From: Salinilacustrithrix flava
Lineage (GTDB): Bacteria > Actinomycetota > Acidimicrobiia > Acidimicrobiales > Salinilacustritrichaceae
Assembly (NCBI GenBank): GCA_024128875.1
Contig: JAMYFF010000001.1
Location: 248,001 to 312,000 of the forward strand
Direction of reading: 5' to 3'
Length of the DNA stretch: 64,000 nucleotides
The notes under the pieces were generated by a model. The model was not told the origin of the DNA. It did no database searches and saw only the letters and a list, made by a program, of their open reading frames with translations. Shown here in pieces: positions 41,378-49,560 of the stretch (its first letter is position 1; every line of letters starts with the position of its first letter). Both the position numbers and the translations under genes were made by a program.

Positions 41378-42169
41378 TCAGTCGGCGCCGAGCGCGACCG
41401 CACGGTCGCGCGCGGCCAGCACGGCGTCGATCAGCGCGGCGCGCACGGCCCGCTGCTCGAGCACGCGCAGGCCTTCGGCTGTGGTGCCACCCGGGCTGGT
41501 GACCGCGGCGCGCAGCTCGCCGGGCGAAGCGTCGCCGTGCAGGAACAAGGTCGCAGCGCCGAGCAGCGTCTGGCCCGCCAGGGCCTCGGCGACGTCGCGG
41601 GGCAGCCCCGCGGCCACGCCCCCCTCGATGAGCGCGTCGAGGACGAGGAACGCATAGGCGGGGCCGGAGCCCGACAGCCCGGTGACGGCGTCGAGCAGGT
41701 GCTCGGGCACCCGGACGACCGTGCCGACCGCACCGAGGATGGCCTCGGCCCACGTCAGGTCGGCGTCGTCGGCGTTGGCGCCGGCGGAGATGGCGGCTGC
41801 GCCGGCCCCGACGAGGGCCGGCGTGTTCGGCATCGCCCGCACGACGCGGGCCCCGTCGGGCAGCGCGGCCTCGAGCGCGGCGATGGTGACCCCGGCGGCG
41901 ATCGACAGCACGCGCCCCCCGTCGGCCGCGCCGACCGCGGCAGCGACCTCGGCCACGAGGTGCGGCTTCACAGCGATGAGGGTCCCCTCGGCCGGGCCCG
42001 GGACGTCGGCGACCTCGAGGGAGGGGTGGGCGGAGCGCAGCTCCTCGGCGCGGGGCCCGTGGGTCTCGACCACCCGCACGGCGAGGTCCGGGTCGGATCG
42101 GAGCAGACCGGCCAGGAGGGCTTCGCCCATCTTGCCGCCGCCGACGATCTGCAGTGCTGCCCGGTCCAT
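41378..42169 (-). CDS. proC: Pyrroline-5-carboxylate reductase
   Basis: This enzyme makes proline from pyrroline-5-carboxylate with NAD(P)H. The 263-residue protein has the Rossmann start IVGGGKMGEALLAGLL near residue 8, the VKPHLV loop near 68, VRAMPNTPALVGAGAAA near 112 and the C-terminal GLSGSGPAYAFLVLDALIEGGV near 155 typical of ProC. A TAACGT box ends six bases before ATG 42169, suggesting its own leaderless promoter although the MFS gene on the same strand ends within that box. Confidence 0.95.
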   Translation of the reverse strand: MDRAALQIVGGGKMGEALLAGLLRSDPDLAVRVVETHGPRAEELRSAHPSLEVADVPGPAEGTLIAVKPHLVAEVAAAVGAADGGRVLSIAAGVTIAALEAALPDGARVVRAMPNTPALVGAGAAAISAGANADDADLTWAEAILGAVGTVVRVPEHLLDAVTGLSGSGPAYAFLVLDALIEGGVAAGLPRDVAEALAGQTLLGAATLFLHGDASPGELRAAVTSPGGTTAEGLRVLEQRAVRAALIDAVLAARDRAVALGAD

Positions 42170-42175
42170 GTCGGG

Positions 42176-42181
42176 ACGTTA
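42176..42181 (-). promoter_or_regulatory. Leaderless -10 box (TAACGT) of proC
   Basis: Six bases separate the box from ATG 42169. The box overlaps the stop codon of the upstream transporter gene. Confidence 0.45.
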
Positions 42182-43462
42182 CCGACGGGCCACCGACGGC
42201 ACCGGGCTCCGGCCGATCGGGCCGAGCACCTGGGCGGCGAGGAGGATGAGCGCCACCCCGACGCCGAGGACGAACACGCCGGTGGTGGAGGTCAGGGCCA
42301 GGGCCCCGCCGGCGAGGAGGGGGCCGAGGGTCTGGCCGAGCCGGGCGGCGCCCACCCAGACCGCGAGCACGGCGCCGCGGCGCTCGGGGGGCGCCGCGCC
42401 GGCCACCGCATCCTGCAGCGACGGGATGAACACGCCCTCACCGAGGCCGTAGAGCATGCACGCCCCCACGATGACCACGATCGTCCCGGCCGACGCGATG
42501 CCGGCGAAGGCGGTCACGTAGGACACGCCGGCGGCGATGAGCAGGGTCCGCATGGACCAGCGGGAGCGGATCCGACCGAGGTTGAACGCGATCAGGCTGG
42601 CCGTGGCGGCCGGGACGGCGATGAGCAGCCCGCGGGCGGAGGCGGACAGGCCGAAGACCTCCTCGAGGTGCACGGGGAACGTCGTGAGGAAGCCCCCGAA
42701 GATGAGCACGAACACGAGGATCCCCGACCCGAGGCTCGCCTTCACCACCGGGTTCCCGACCGCGGTCCGAGCGGCGCGCACCTGCTCGCCGACCGTCTCC
42801 TGCGAGGTGGGCCGGTCGGCCTCCAGGACCCGCCACACCAGTGCCGACATCGGCAGGCCGATGGCGTAGAGCAGCAGGGCGGCTCGCCAACCGAGCGCAT
42901 CGGAGACGAGCCCGCCGAGCGCCGGCGCCAGGGCGAGCCCGAGGGTGAGCACGGCGGCGTTGCGGCCGATGAGGGCGGTCCGGGCGTCGCCGTCCCAGTG
43001 GTCGGAGATGAGCACGACGGCGAGGTTGATGAGCCCCGCGGTGCCGAAGCCCTGCAGCAGCCGGGTGGCGATCATGACCTCCAGCGTCGGGGCCAGCGCG
43101 GTGGCGAGGCCGAACGTGCCGAACGTGGCGAGGCACGGGGCGAGCACGATGCGACGACCGAAGCGGTCCGCGAGCAGGCCGATGACGGGCGCCACGACGA
43201 TGCCGGGCAGCGAACCGGCGGCCACGATGAGCCCGGCGGCCGACGCGCCGGCTCCGAAGTCGTCGAGGATGTCGGGGATCGACGGGCCGAGCAGCGTGTT
43301 GTTGAGGATGCCCGTGACCGTGATGGCGAAGATCAGCAGCCGGGGTGGGCGGCGGCTCACCGGTGCCGCCGGGCGTCCGGCCGGCGTTCCGGTTGGCGTT
43401 CCGGTTGGCGTGCCGGTTGGCGGGTCGGCGCCACGTCCGGCTTCCCCGACCGGTCCGGGCAC
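42179..43462 (-). CDS. Major facilitator superfamily exporter
   Basis: The 427-residue protein has about 12 helices and MFS motif A as GLLADRFGRRIVLAP near residue 95. The second-half equivalent is weaker. It resembles drug-efflux members of the DHA1 type, exporting small molecules by proton exchange. The first 35 residues are Pro/Thr/Gly-rich and include three TPTG-type repeats coded by a 12-base tandem repeat. A 15-base palindrome thirty bases before the GTG start suggests control by a MarR- or TetR-type repressor, but no such gene is adjacent. Confidence 0.88.
   Translation of the reverse strand: MPGPVGEAGRGADPPTGTPTGTPTGTPAGRPAAPVSRRPPRLLIFAITVTGILNNTLLGPSIPDILDDFGAGASAAGLIVAAGSLPGIVVAPVIGLLADRFGRRIVLAPCLATFGTFGLATALAPTLEVMIATRLLQGFGTAGLINLAVVLISDHWDGDARTALIGRNAAVLTLGLALAPALGGLVSDALGWRAALLLYAIGLPMSALVWRVLEADRPTSQETVGEQVRAARTAVGNPVVKASLGSGILVFVLIFGGFLTTFPVHLEEVFGLSASARGLLIAVPAATASLIAFNLGRIRSRWSMRTLLIAAGVSYVTAFAGIASAGTIVVIVGACMLYGLGEGVFIPSLQDAVAGAAPPERRGAVLAVWVGAARLGQTLGPLLAGGALALTSTTGVFVLGVGVALILLAAQVLGPIGRSPVPSVARR
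43383..43418 (-). repeat. 12-base tandem repeat in the MFS gene
   Basis: GGCGTTCCGGTT occurs twice exactly and a third time with one change, coding a Thr-Pro-Thr-Gly repeat before the first helix. Confidence 0.8.
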
Positions 43463-43491
43463 CGACCCGCAGGCTCGATGCTGGCACAGGA

Positions 43492-43506
43492 TTGCATGGA
43501 ATGCAA
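43492..43506. promoter_or_regulatory. Candidate operator TTGCAT-GGA-ATGCAA
   Basis: Six-base perfect inverted arms with a three-base centre lie thirty bases upstream of the MFS start, in a 51-base gap where the local AT content is raised. Confidence 0.5.
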
Positions 43507-43513
43507 CGAGAGA

Positions 43514-43978
43514 TCAGGAAGGGAAGCGGCTGGCGAACCCGATGCGGAGGGCAGGCTTGAAGAACTGCTCGGTCCACACGTAGAGCGAGCCGAGGATGCG
43601 GTCGAGCTCGTCGTGGTCGATGGCGTGGTTCGGCAGGGCGCCGGCGAGGAACACCGCGTCCTCCTCCCCGATCGAGAACGCCGCCCCCATGAGCCGGTTG
43701 TTGCGCCGCAGCAGGTGCTCGTAGAACCGGGCGTGGTCCTCCTCCGGTGCCGGCATCACGTAGGTCTCGTAGTGCAACGTGCGCTGGCCCAGCTCGAACC
43801 AGATGGAGAAGACGTCCTTCTCCTCGCCCGTGACCCGCACGAACCAGCGGTGGACCTCGGGGTCCTCGTCGTGCTCGACCGCGGCGACGATCGGGTTCTC
43901 CTCCCGCTGCACCTCGAGCCAGTCCTCGATGGCGGCGGCGAGGGCGGCGAGCTCAGCGGGGCTGGAGGCGTGCTGCAC
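43514..43978 (-). CDS. YbjN-domain protein next to mshA
   Basis: The 154-residue protein has the YbjN fold signature: EDWLEVQREENPIVAAVEHD near residue 17, strands with WFVRVTGEEKDVFSIWFELGQRTLHYETYVMP, and FYEHLLRRNNRLMGAAFSIGEEDAVFLAG near 85. The fold resembles type III secretion chaperones. In Mycobacterium tuberculosis a YbjN homologue (Rv0487) follows mshA (Rv0486), and the order is the same here. The start is GTG 43978, fourteen bases after the mshA stop. A function is not established. Confidence 0.88.
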   Translation of the reverse strand: MQHASSPAELAALAAAIEDWLEVQREENPIVAAVEHDEDPEVHRWFVRVTGEEKDVFSIWFELGQRTLHYETYVMPAPEEDHARFYEHLLRRNNRLMGAAFSIGEEDAVFLAGALPNHAIDHDELDRILGSLYVWTEQFFKPALRIGFASRFPS

Positions 43979-43992
43979 CGGCCCAGTCTGGA

Positions 43993-45222
43993 TTACGCCG
44001 CGGCGCACTCCACCAGCGCGCGGACCGCCAGGTCGGCGTACACCCGGCGCAGGCGCCCCGCGGTGATCGACCACGTGTAGTCCCGTGCGACGCCCACCCC
44101 GCCGGCGGCGAGGCGCTCGGCCAGCACGGGGTCGGCCAGGATGCGGTCGGTGACCGACGCCCAGCAGGCCGGGTCCCTGCTCTCGACGAGGAAGCCGGAC
44201 CGGCGGTGCTCGACGAGGGTCTGGAGCCCGCCGACCGCGGTGGCCACGACCGGGGTGCCGCACGCCGCGGCCTCGAGGGCGACGAGGCCGAAGCTCTCGG
44301 AGCGGCTCGGCACGTGCACGACGTCGGCCGCGCGGTAGTAGGTGGACAGCAGGTGGTGGGGCTGGGCGTCGACGAAGCGGACCCGATCGAGGACGCCGAG
44401 GTCCCGGGCCTCCTCGATGACCTCGGCGAGGTGGGCCTCACCGGCCGGCCCGCTGGTGCCGCCCACGGCGAGCAGCACGGTGTCGTCGCGCTCCAGGCAG
44501 GCCAGGGACCGCACCGAGACGTCGAGGCCCTTCAGCGGCTGGATGCGGCCCACGAACAGCACGACCGGGTGCTCGTCGTCGAGGCCGAGCGCAGCGCGGG
44601 CTCCGTGGCGCTCACCGGGGCTGAAGAACGCGTGGTCGACGCCGGGAGGCACGATCTCGATGCGGGCCGGGTCGGCGTCGTAGAACCGGACCAGCTCGTC
44701 GACCTCGGCCTCGGTGTTGGCCAGGATGGCGTCGGCGCAGCCGATGACCGAGGCCTCGGCCTCGATGCGGTGCCCGGGTTCGGGGTCGCCGCCGGCGGAC
44801 TTCACCCGTCCCAGCGTGTGGAAGGTGACGACCAGGGGCAGGCCGAGGGTGTGCTTGATGCGGTGGCCGGCCACGCCCGAGAGCCAGTAGTTGGCGTGGA
44901 CGGCGTCGACAGGGTGGTCGACGAGGTGGTCGAGCACGCCGTCGGTGAACTCCTCGACGACCGAGTGCAGGTCCTCCTTGGGAAGGTCGTGGGGGCCGGC
45001 GGGCACGTGGACGACGCGGAACCCGGGCTCGATGTCGACGACCTCGGGCAGGCCGGGGGCCCAGGCTCGCGTGTACACGGTGCAGTCGATGCCGGCCTGG
45101 GCCAGCGACGCGACCAGCTCGCGCACGTAGACGTTCATGCCTCCGCTGTCGCCCATCCCCGGCTGCACCAGGGGGGACGTGTGGAACGAGAGCACGGCGA
45201 GACGCTGCACGGAAGCAGTCAA
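43993..45222 (-). CDS. mshA: D-inositol-3-phosphate glycosyltransferase (mycothiol synthesis)
   Basis: MshA transfers N-acetylglucosamine from UDP-GlcNAc to inositol 3-phosphate, the first step to mycothiol, the main thiol of actinobacteria. The 409-residue protein has the family start LSFHTSPLVQPGMGDSGGMNVYVREL and GT-B features: HANYWLSGVAGH near residue 110, VLFVGRIQPLKG near 218 and the donor-site SRSESFGLVALEAAACGTPVVA near 307. The TTG start shares TTGA with the stop of the XRE regulator gene. Other msh genes are not in the window. Confidence 0.93.
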   Translation of the reverse strand: MTASVQRLAVLSFHTSPLVQPGMGDSGGMNVYVRELVASLAQAGIDCTVYTRAWAPGLPEVVDIEPGFRVVHVPAGPHDLPKEDLHSVVEEFTDGVLDHLVDHPVDAVHANYWLSGVAGHRIKHTLGLPLVVTFHTLGRVKSAGGDPEPGHRIEAEASVIGCADAILANTEAEVDELVRFYDADPARIEIVPPGVDHAFFSPGERHGARAALGLDDEHPVVLFVGRIQPLKGLDVSVRSLACLERDDTVLLAVGGTSGPAGEAHLAEVIEEARDLGVLDRVRFVDAQPHHLLSTYYRAADVVHVPSRSESFGLVALEAAACGTPVVATAVGGLQTLVEHRRSGFLVESRDPACWASVTDRILADPVLAERLAAGGVGVARDYTWSITAGRLRRVYADLAVRALVECAAA

Positions 45223-45677
45223 CGCCGCTCCCCCTCGGATGATTCCTGACCTGTCGAATCAACTTCGTCAGGTTCTGCGCCCGCGGCGGCCTCGGCGCGG
45301 AAGGAGCGGTAGACGCGGATGAGCGCCTCGCGCTGGTCCACGCTGATCGAGGGGTCTCGCAGGATCTCGCCGATCACATCGACATCCCCACGTTCGCGCT
45401 CGAGGATGCCGGCCCGGACGTAGAGGGTCTCGGCCGAGATCGACAGGGCGCGGGCCAGCTGCTGGAGGATGTCGGCCGAGGGCTTGCGCAGGCCCCGTTC
45501 GATCTGGCTCAGGTACGGGTTCGACACGCCGGCGGCCTCGGCCAGCTTGCGCATCGAGAGGCTGGCCTCGCGCCGCTGGTCCCGGATGAACGCCCCGAGC
45601 GCCGCCAGCCCTCCCTCGCCGTCGTCTGCGGCGTCGGACCCGTCGGGCGCGCCGGGCCGTGGTGCGGGACCGCCCAC
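45219..45677 (-). CDS. XRE-family helix-turn-helix regulator
   Basis: The 152-residue protein has an XRE/Cro-type DNA-binding domain at residues 30-85 (LSMRKLAEAAGVSNPYLSQIERGLRKPSADILQQLARAL) and a short helical C-terminal region ending in an acidic tail. The N-terminal 25 residues are Gly/Asp-rich. It lies between the RsiG-type gene (eight bases away) and mshA (overlap), so the three are probably co-transcribed. Its target is unknown; control of its own operon is the simplest guess. GTG 45677 is the likely start. Confidence 0.88.
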   Translation of the reverse strand: MGGPAPRPGAPDGSDAADDGEGGLAALGAFIRDQRREASLSMRKLAEAAGVSNPYLSQIERGLRKPSADILQQLARALSISAETLYVRAGILERERGDVDVIGEILRDPSISVDQREALIRVYRSFRAEAAAGAEPDEVDSTGQESSEGERR

Positions 45678-45685
45678 TGCCCGGC

Positions 45686-46225
45686 TCAGGAGAGCAGGCT
45701 GTCGACCGACGCCTCGCCGGTGCGGTAGCGCCGGGTGAGCTCGGCCTCGATGGCGTCGATCCGGTCGAACAGCGACCGGCGCAGGTCCGACACCCGTCGC
45801 TCGAAGGCCTCCAGGGACGTGACGACCGCAGCGAGCTCGTCGTCGTCGAGCTCGCCCGGCTCGGAGAGGTGCGCCGTGGTGACGATGTCGTCGAGCTCGT
45901 CGGCCAGGTCGGGGTCGATGTCCCCGGTGCCGAACGCGGAGGGCAGCCGCCCGTTGCCCGGCGCACGCGTGCTGTGGGCGAGCAGCTCGGGCAGGCGGGC
46001 GATGAGGTCCTCGAGGTCGTCGTCACCCGTCGGCGTGCGGTCGGCGCGCCGGGCCCGCTCGGCCTCGGCCACGTCGAGGCGGCCCTGGACCATGCGCCGC
46101 AGGTACGACAGGCCGGTCTCGACGTCCTGGCAGGTGGCCCGCCGGGCGCGCAGCTCTCGCATCTCGAGCGCCGTGAGGTCGCCCAGGTAGTCCTCGGCAG
46201 TGATGGTTCGGAGGGTGTCGCGCAC
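45686..46225 (-). CDS. rsiG: RsiG-type c-di-GMP-binding anti-sigma factor (candidate)
   Basis: The 179-residue all-helical protein fits the RsiG plan. RsiG in Streptomyces binds two c-di-GMP molecules through two E(X)3S(X)2R(X)3Q(X)3D motifs and then sequesters sigma factor WhiG. Here the first motif is exact: E36, S40, R43, Q47, D51. The second keeps the spacing with one change: E142, S146, R149, F153 (in place of Q), D157. An acidic linker lies between. No sigma factor gene is in the window. The first eight residues after GTG 46225 are preceded by CGGGAG. Identity as an RsiG-family protein is likely; its sigma partner is inference. Confidence 0.8.
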   Translation of the reverse strand: MRDTLRTITAEDYLGDLTALEMRELRARRATCQDVETGLSYLRRMVQGRLDVAEAERARRADRTPTGDDDLEDLIARLPELLAHSTRAPGNGRLPSAFGTGDIDPDLADELDDIVTTAHLSEPGELDDDELAAVVTSLEAFERRVSDLRRSLFDRIDAIEAELTRRYRTGEASVDSLLS

Positions 46226-46297
46226 GTGTGCTCCCGGTGTTCCGGCCCGCTCAGGCTCGGCGCCGAGGCTACTCCACCGTCCGGGAGGCCGGGCCGG

Positions 46298-47257
46298 TCA
46301 GACGATGAGGACGTCGATGCCCAAGTACCAGAGCGGTGCGGTGAGCAGCAGGCTGTCCACCCGCCGCAGCGCGGGGGCGAGGGCGCGGGCGTGGGGCAGC
46401 ATCACCGAGGCGAGGATCTGGCCGGCGAAGGCGCCGGGCGCGACGAGGAGCCCGAACGCGAAGGCCTCCCCCACGCCGAAGGGCGGGAAGCCGAGTGCGG
46501 CGACGACCAACGTCACCACCAGCACCGCCACGCCGCCGGCGAGGGGGCCCTCGAACGCGTTGGCCGATCCGGACCCGATGAGGAAGTCCCCGGTCTCGTA
46601 GGCCGAGACGAGCAGCAGGAGGGAGACGGCCGCCCACAGCTCGAGCTCGACGAGGAGCACGAAGCAGCCGCCGGCGACCGCGGCGGGCAGCGCCGTCTGC
46701 AGGACCAGGCTGGCGCGTGCGAAGGCAGCGCCGAGGTCGCCGGCCGCGTCCTTGGCCGCCATCGCCACGGCGGTGACGGCCAGGAGCAGCACGGCGACGC
46801 CCATGGCCCGGGGGTGGACGGCCGCGGCCGCGACGGTGAGGGCGGTGGTGATCAGCGCGACGCGGGGGTCGACCGGCGCGCCTCGGGCCCGCCACGTGCG
46901 CAGCGCGTGCGAGGCGGCGGCAGCGAAGGCGAGGCCGAAGTACAGCGCCGTTGCCACGGTGCCGAGGGCCAGCGCGGCGACGGCACCGATGAACCACGCC
47001 AGGCCGAGGCGGACGCGGGGGCCGTCGATGTCGTAGTGGACGAGGTACCGGTTGCCGGAGCGGGCGCGCAGCTTGCGCACCTGCTCGCGCCGGCGGGCCT
47101 CGGCCCGCTCGGCGCGGGTCGGCTTCCTCCCCGGCTTGGCGGCGGCCTTCTTCGCCGCGACCTTCTTCGACGGCTTCTTGGCCGGCCCGGCCTTGCTCGC
47201 CTTCTCGGGCTTCTTCGGGTCCCGTTCCGCGTCGGATCCGGCTGCGCTCCGTGCCAC
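46298..47257 (-). CDS. Polytopic membrane protein with Lys-rich N-terminus, CDP-diglyceride synthetase-like
   Basis: The 319-residue protein starts with about 75 residues very rich in Lys, Ala and Arg (KKPSKKVAAKKAAAKPGRK), then has seven or eight helices. The region SAYETGDFLIGSGSANAFEGPLAGG resembles the end motif of phosphatidate cytidylyltransferases (D-x-x-A/G-...-GK), but the metal-binding aspartates are not all evident. It may be a divergent member or a pseudoenzyme. GTG 47257 follows the MoaD-like stop by one base, so the two are coupled. The basic tail may bind nucleic acid or lipid head groups. Confidence 0.7.
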   Translation of the reverse strand: MARSAAGSDAERDPKKPEKASKAGPAKKPSKKVAAKKAAAKPGRKPTRAERAEARRREQVRKLRARSGNRYLVHYDIDGPRVRLGLAWFIGAVAALALGTVATALYFGLAFAAAASHALRTWRARGAPVDPRVALITTALTVAAAAVHPRAMGVAVLLLAVTAVAMAAKDAAGDLGAAFARASLVLQTALPAAVAGGCFVLLVELELWAAVSLLLLVSAYETGDFLIGSGSANAFEGPLAGGVAVLVVTLVVAALGFPPFGVGEAFAFGLLVAPGAFAGQILASVMLPHARALAPALRRVDSLLLTAPLWYLGIDVLIV

Positions 47258-47258
47258 C

Positions 47259-47495
47259 TCAGCCGCCCGAGACCGGGGGCAGCACCGCGACCTCGTCGGC
47301 GTCGGCCACGGCGTCGCCGGGCTCGGCGGGCTCCCCGTTGACCCAGACCCGGCAGGTCCCGAGCACCGCGGCGAAGCCCGCGCCGTACCGCGCCACGGCG
47401 GCGTCGAGCACGTCGCGGACCGTGGCACCGTCGAGGGTGTCCCGATCGGTGCCGGCAGCCTCCCGTGCCCCGGCGAACAGGCGGATCGTCGGCAT
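47259..47495 (-). CDS. MoaD/ThiS-family sulfur carrier protein
   Basis: The 78-residue protein is a ubiquitin-like sulfur carrier: TIRLFAGAREAAGTDRDTLDG at the start, VLGTCRVWVNGEP in the middle and AVADADEVAVLPPVSGG at the end, with the C-terminal Gly-Gly that becomes the thiocarboxylate. It fits molybdopterin synthase small subunit or a relative. No moaE, moeB or thiazole genes are nearby, so the pathway is open. ATG 47495 begins the frame; a TACCGT box of the divergent gene lies just outside. Confidence 0.9.
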   Translation of the reverse strand: MPTIRLFAGAREAAGTDRDTLDGATVRDVLDAAVARYGAGFAAVLGTCRVWVNGEPAEPGDAVADADEVAVLPPVSGG

Positions 47496-47515
47496 CGACC
47501 GGGAGGCTACCGGGC

Positions 47516-47521
47516 TACCGT
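47516..47521 (+). promoter_or_regulatory. Leaderless -10 box (TACCGT) of the phosphatase gene
   Basis: Seven bases separate the box from ATG 47529. Confidence 0.5.
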
Positions 47522-47528
47522 CGCCCCG

Positions 47529-48134
47529 ATGTCCGATCCGTCCCGCCTCCTCGTCGTGCGACACGGCCAGTCGACCTGGAACGCGGAGGGTCGCTGGCAG
47601 GGCACGGAGAACCCGCCGCTGTCCACCCTCGGCGTCCGCCAGGCCCGCCACGCGGCCCAGCACCTCGGCCCGTTCGACGCCGTCGTCGCCTCCGACCTCG
47701 AGCGGGCGTTCGTGACCGCGACGATCCTGGCCGAGGAGCTCGGCATCGGCCCGGTGCAGACCGACCCGGACCTGCGGGAGCGCTCCGCCGGCGAGTACCA
47801 GGGCCTGACCCGGCACGAGATCGAGGAGCGCTTCCCCGGCTACCTGGCCGAGGGCCTTCGTCCCCCCGGCTGGGAGGAGGACGACGGCGTGCTCGAGCGA
47901 GCCGCCGGCGCGCTCGCCCGCGTCGCCCTGTCGGTCGGCCCGGACGGCACCGCACTGGTGGTGACCCATGGCGGCGTCATCCACACGCTGGAGCGCGCCC
48001 TCGGCCTGCGGCGTGAGCAGCGCCTGGCCAACCTCGGTGGCCGGTGGTTCACCGTGGGGCCTGGGCACTTCGGCGGTGGTGAGGACGTGCTGCTCGTCGA
48101 CGAGGACGAGGTCACCGTCCCCCGCCAGCTCTGA
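47529..48134 (+). CDS. Histidine phosphatase superfamily protein (phosphoglycerate mutase-like)
   Basis: The 201-residue protein has the catalytic RHG motif LLVVRHGQSTWNAEGRWQG near residue 8, the second-site residues in LRERSAGEYQGLTRHEIEERFPG near 88 and the second His in VVTHGGVIHTLE near 152. It resembles broad-specificity phosphatases such as GpgP or CobC more than true mutases. Substrates could be glucosyl-3-phosphoglycerate or a cofactor phosphate. It stands alone on the plus strand, and its 3' end faces the DUF4214 gene. Confidence 0.9.
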   Translation: MSDPSRLLVVRHGQSTWNAEGRWQGTENPPLSTLGVRQARHAAQHLGPFDAVVASDLERAFVTATILAEELGIGPVQTDPDLRERSAGEYQGLTRHEIEERFPGYLAEGLRPPGWEEDDGVLERAAGALARVALSVGPDGTALVVTHGGVIHTLERALGLRREQRLANLGGRWFTVGPGHFGGGEDVLLVDEDEVTVPRQL

Positions 48135-48155
48135 CCCGCCAGATGGGCGGACGGC

Positions 48156-49499
48156 CTAGCAGCCGATGCCGAGCCAGACCGGCAGGTCCCGGGAGGTCCC
48201 GGCGACCACGGCGCGACGGCCGACGTTCAGCTCGGTGGATGCTCCCCCGTCGAACTTGACCAGGTCCTCGAACCCCTGGCGCTGGGCCCAGGCGACGAGG
48301 TCCCGGGCGTCGAGGTTCGTGGTGGCACCGAAGAGCAGCCGGCCCTGGTCCTCGTCGTTGGCCACGAAGGAGTGGCGCAGGGTCTGCATCGTGTACGGGT
48401 CGTTCACGTAGTCCCGGTCGAAGTTCTTGTTCTTCTGCCCGCCGATGATCAGCGGCGCGCCGGCCGCGGCCCACACCCACTCGTCCGGGCCGACCTTGTG
48501 CTCGGGGTGCATCTCGTTCAGGTACGGCGAGCGCTCCGCGGCGGACAGCCACGACTCGATCACGGCCGTGCCGCGCTGGTGGAGGACGTTGGAGAGGCGC
48601 TGGTCGTCGTCGCTCAGCGTGTCCCCCGGCCACACCTCCACGACGTCGTGGGGTGTGGGGTCGAAGCGGAGCCCGAGGATGCCGCGGTCGAGCCGGTCGG
48701 CAGAGCCCTTGACGTGGCGGCCGTCGACGACGCCCAGCCCGACGGAGCCGGGGTTCGGTCGGTCCTTCTCGGACTCGAGCACCCAGTTGGCGTTGATGGA
48801 CGCGACCGCGCAGCGGTCGGCGCCGGCGGAGAACACGCCCCGGCCGGGGTCGACCATCACCCCGCGGAAGCTGCCGCTGCCGCCGCCGACGCGGGGCACG
48901 CTGACGTGCTGGTCCTGGTAGCCGTCGGCGGCGAGCGTGGCCTCGGCGAGCGGCCGCAGCGGTGGCGTGCGGCAGGCGGCGACGGCGCCGCTCTCGGCGG
49001 GGTGGATGCTGTGGCAGGTGCCGGTGCGGGTCAGGTACTCGCGCAGCTCGACGAAGCCGATGACCATGTCCCACCGGGTGAGCCGGCCGGACGTGAGCAT
49101 CTGGGTCCAGTACGCCTTGCCCTCGGGGTCACCGGCGCGGCACAGGACGTTGCGGTAGACGAGGTCGACGAACCGGCTGTGGTCGAGGTTGCCGTAGCGC
49201 TGCTGGAACTCGTCGCTGGCGGCGAAGGCGTAGGCGATGTCGCTGAGCCCGGCGCCCCGGGCGCGGACGGCGAACCAGTGGTCGAAGCCGCCCTGGTCGG
49301 GCTGGCGCAGGAAGAACGCCTGGTACAGCCGCCACACCCGGGCGTGCCCGGCCGACAGCTCGACCTGCTGGGCGAACGCCGCGCTCGGCGCGCTGATCCG
49401 GCAGTCGTCCCCCGCCGCCGCCTGCACGGGCGCAGGCCCGGCCAGCGTGAGGCACCCCGCCACCAGCGCCACCGCCAGGAGGCTCCGAATCCAGCGCAT
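48156..49499 (-). CDS. Secreted DUF4214-phosphodiester glycosidase (NAGPA-like) fusion
   Basis: The 447-residue protein has a signal peptide (residues 1-27, cut after VQA) and then a DUF4214-type segment (about 45-150) with LYQAFFLRQPDQGGFDHW and FVDLVYRNVLCRAGDPEGKAYW, two typical repeats of that domain. Residues 190-447 resemble the phosphodiester glycosidase family (NAGPA): SINANWVL and the end motif FDGGASTELNVGRRAVVAGTSRDLPVWLGI with the conserved D-GG-S. It would act on a glycosyl phosphodiester outside the cell, with the DUF4214 part as a surface or S-layer-like module. ATG 49499 follows GGGGAAG. Confidence 0.82.
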   Translation of the reverse strand: MRWIRSLLAVALVAGCLTLAGPAPVQAAAGDDCRISAPSAAFAQQVELSAGHARVWRLYQAFFLRQPDQGGFDHWFAVRARGAGLSDIAYAFAASDEFQQRYGNLDHSRFVDLVYRNVLCRAGDPEGKAYWTQMLTSGRLTRWDMVIGFVELREYLTRTGTCHSIHPAESGAVAACRTPPLRPLAEATLAADGYQDQHVSVPRVGGGSGSFRGVMVDPGRGVFSAGADRCAVASINANWVLESEKDRPNPGSVGLGVVDGRHVKGSADRLDRGILGLRFDPTPHDVVEVWPGDTLSDDDQRLSNVLHQRGTAVIESWLSAAERSPYLNEMHPEHKVGPDEWVWAAAGAPLIIGGQKNKNFDRDYVNDPYTMQTLRHSFVANDEDQGRLLFGATTNLDARDLVAWAQRQGFEDLVKFDGGASTELNVGRRAVVAGTSRDLPVWLGIGC

Positions 49500-49560
49500 G
49501 TTCTTCCCCAAACGTCGCTCGTGACCGCCGGAGCTGTGAGGCGCAGCCGAACAACTCCAA

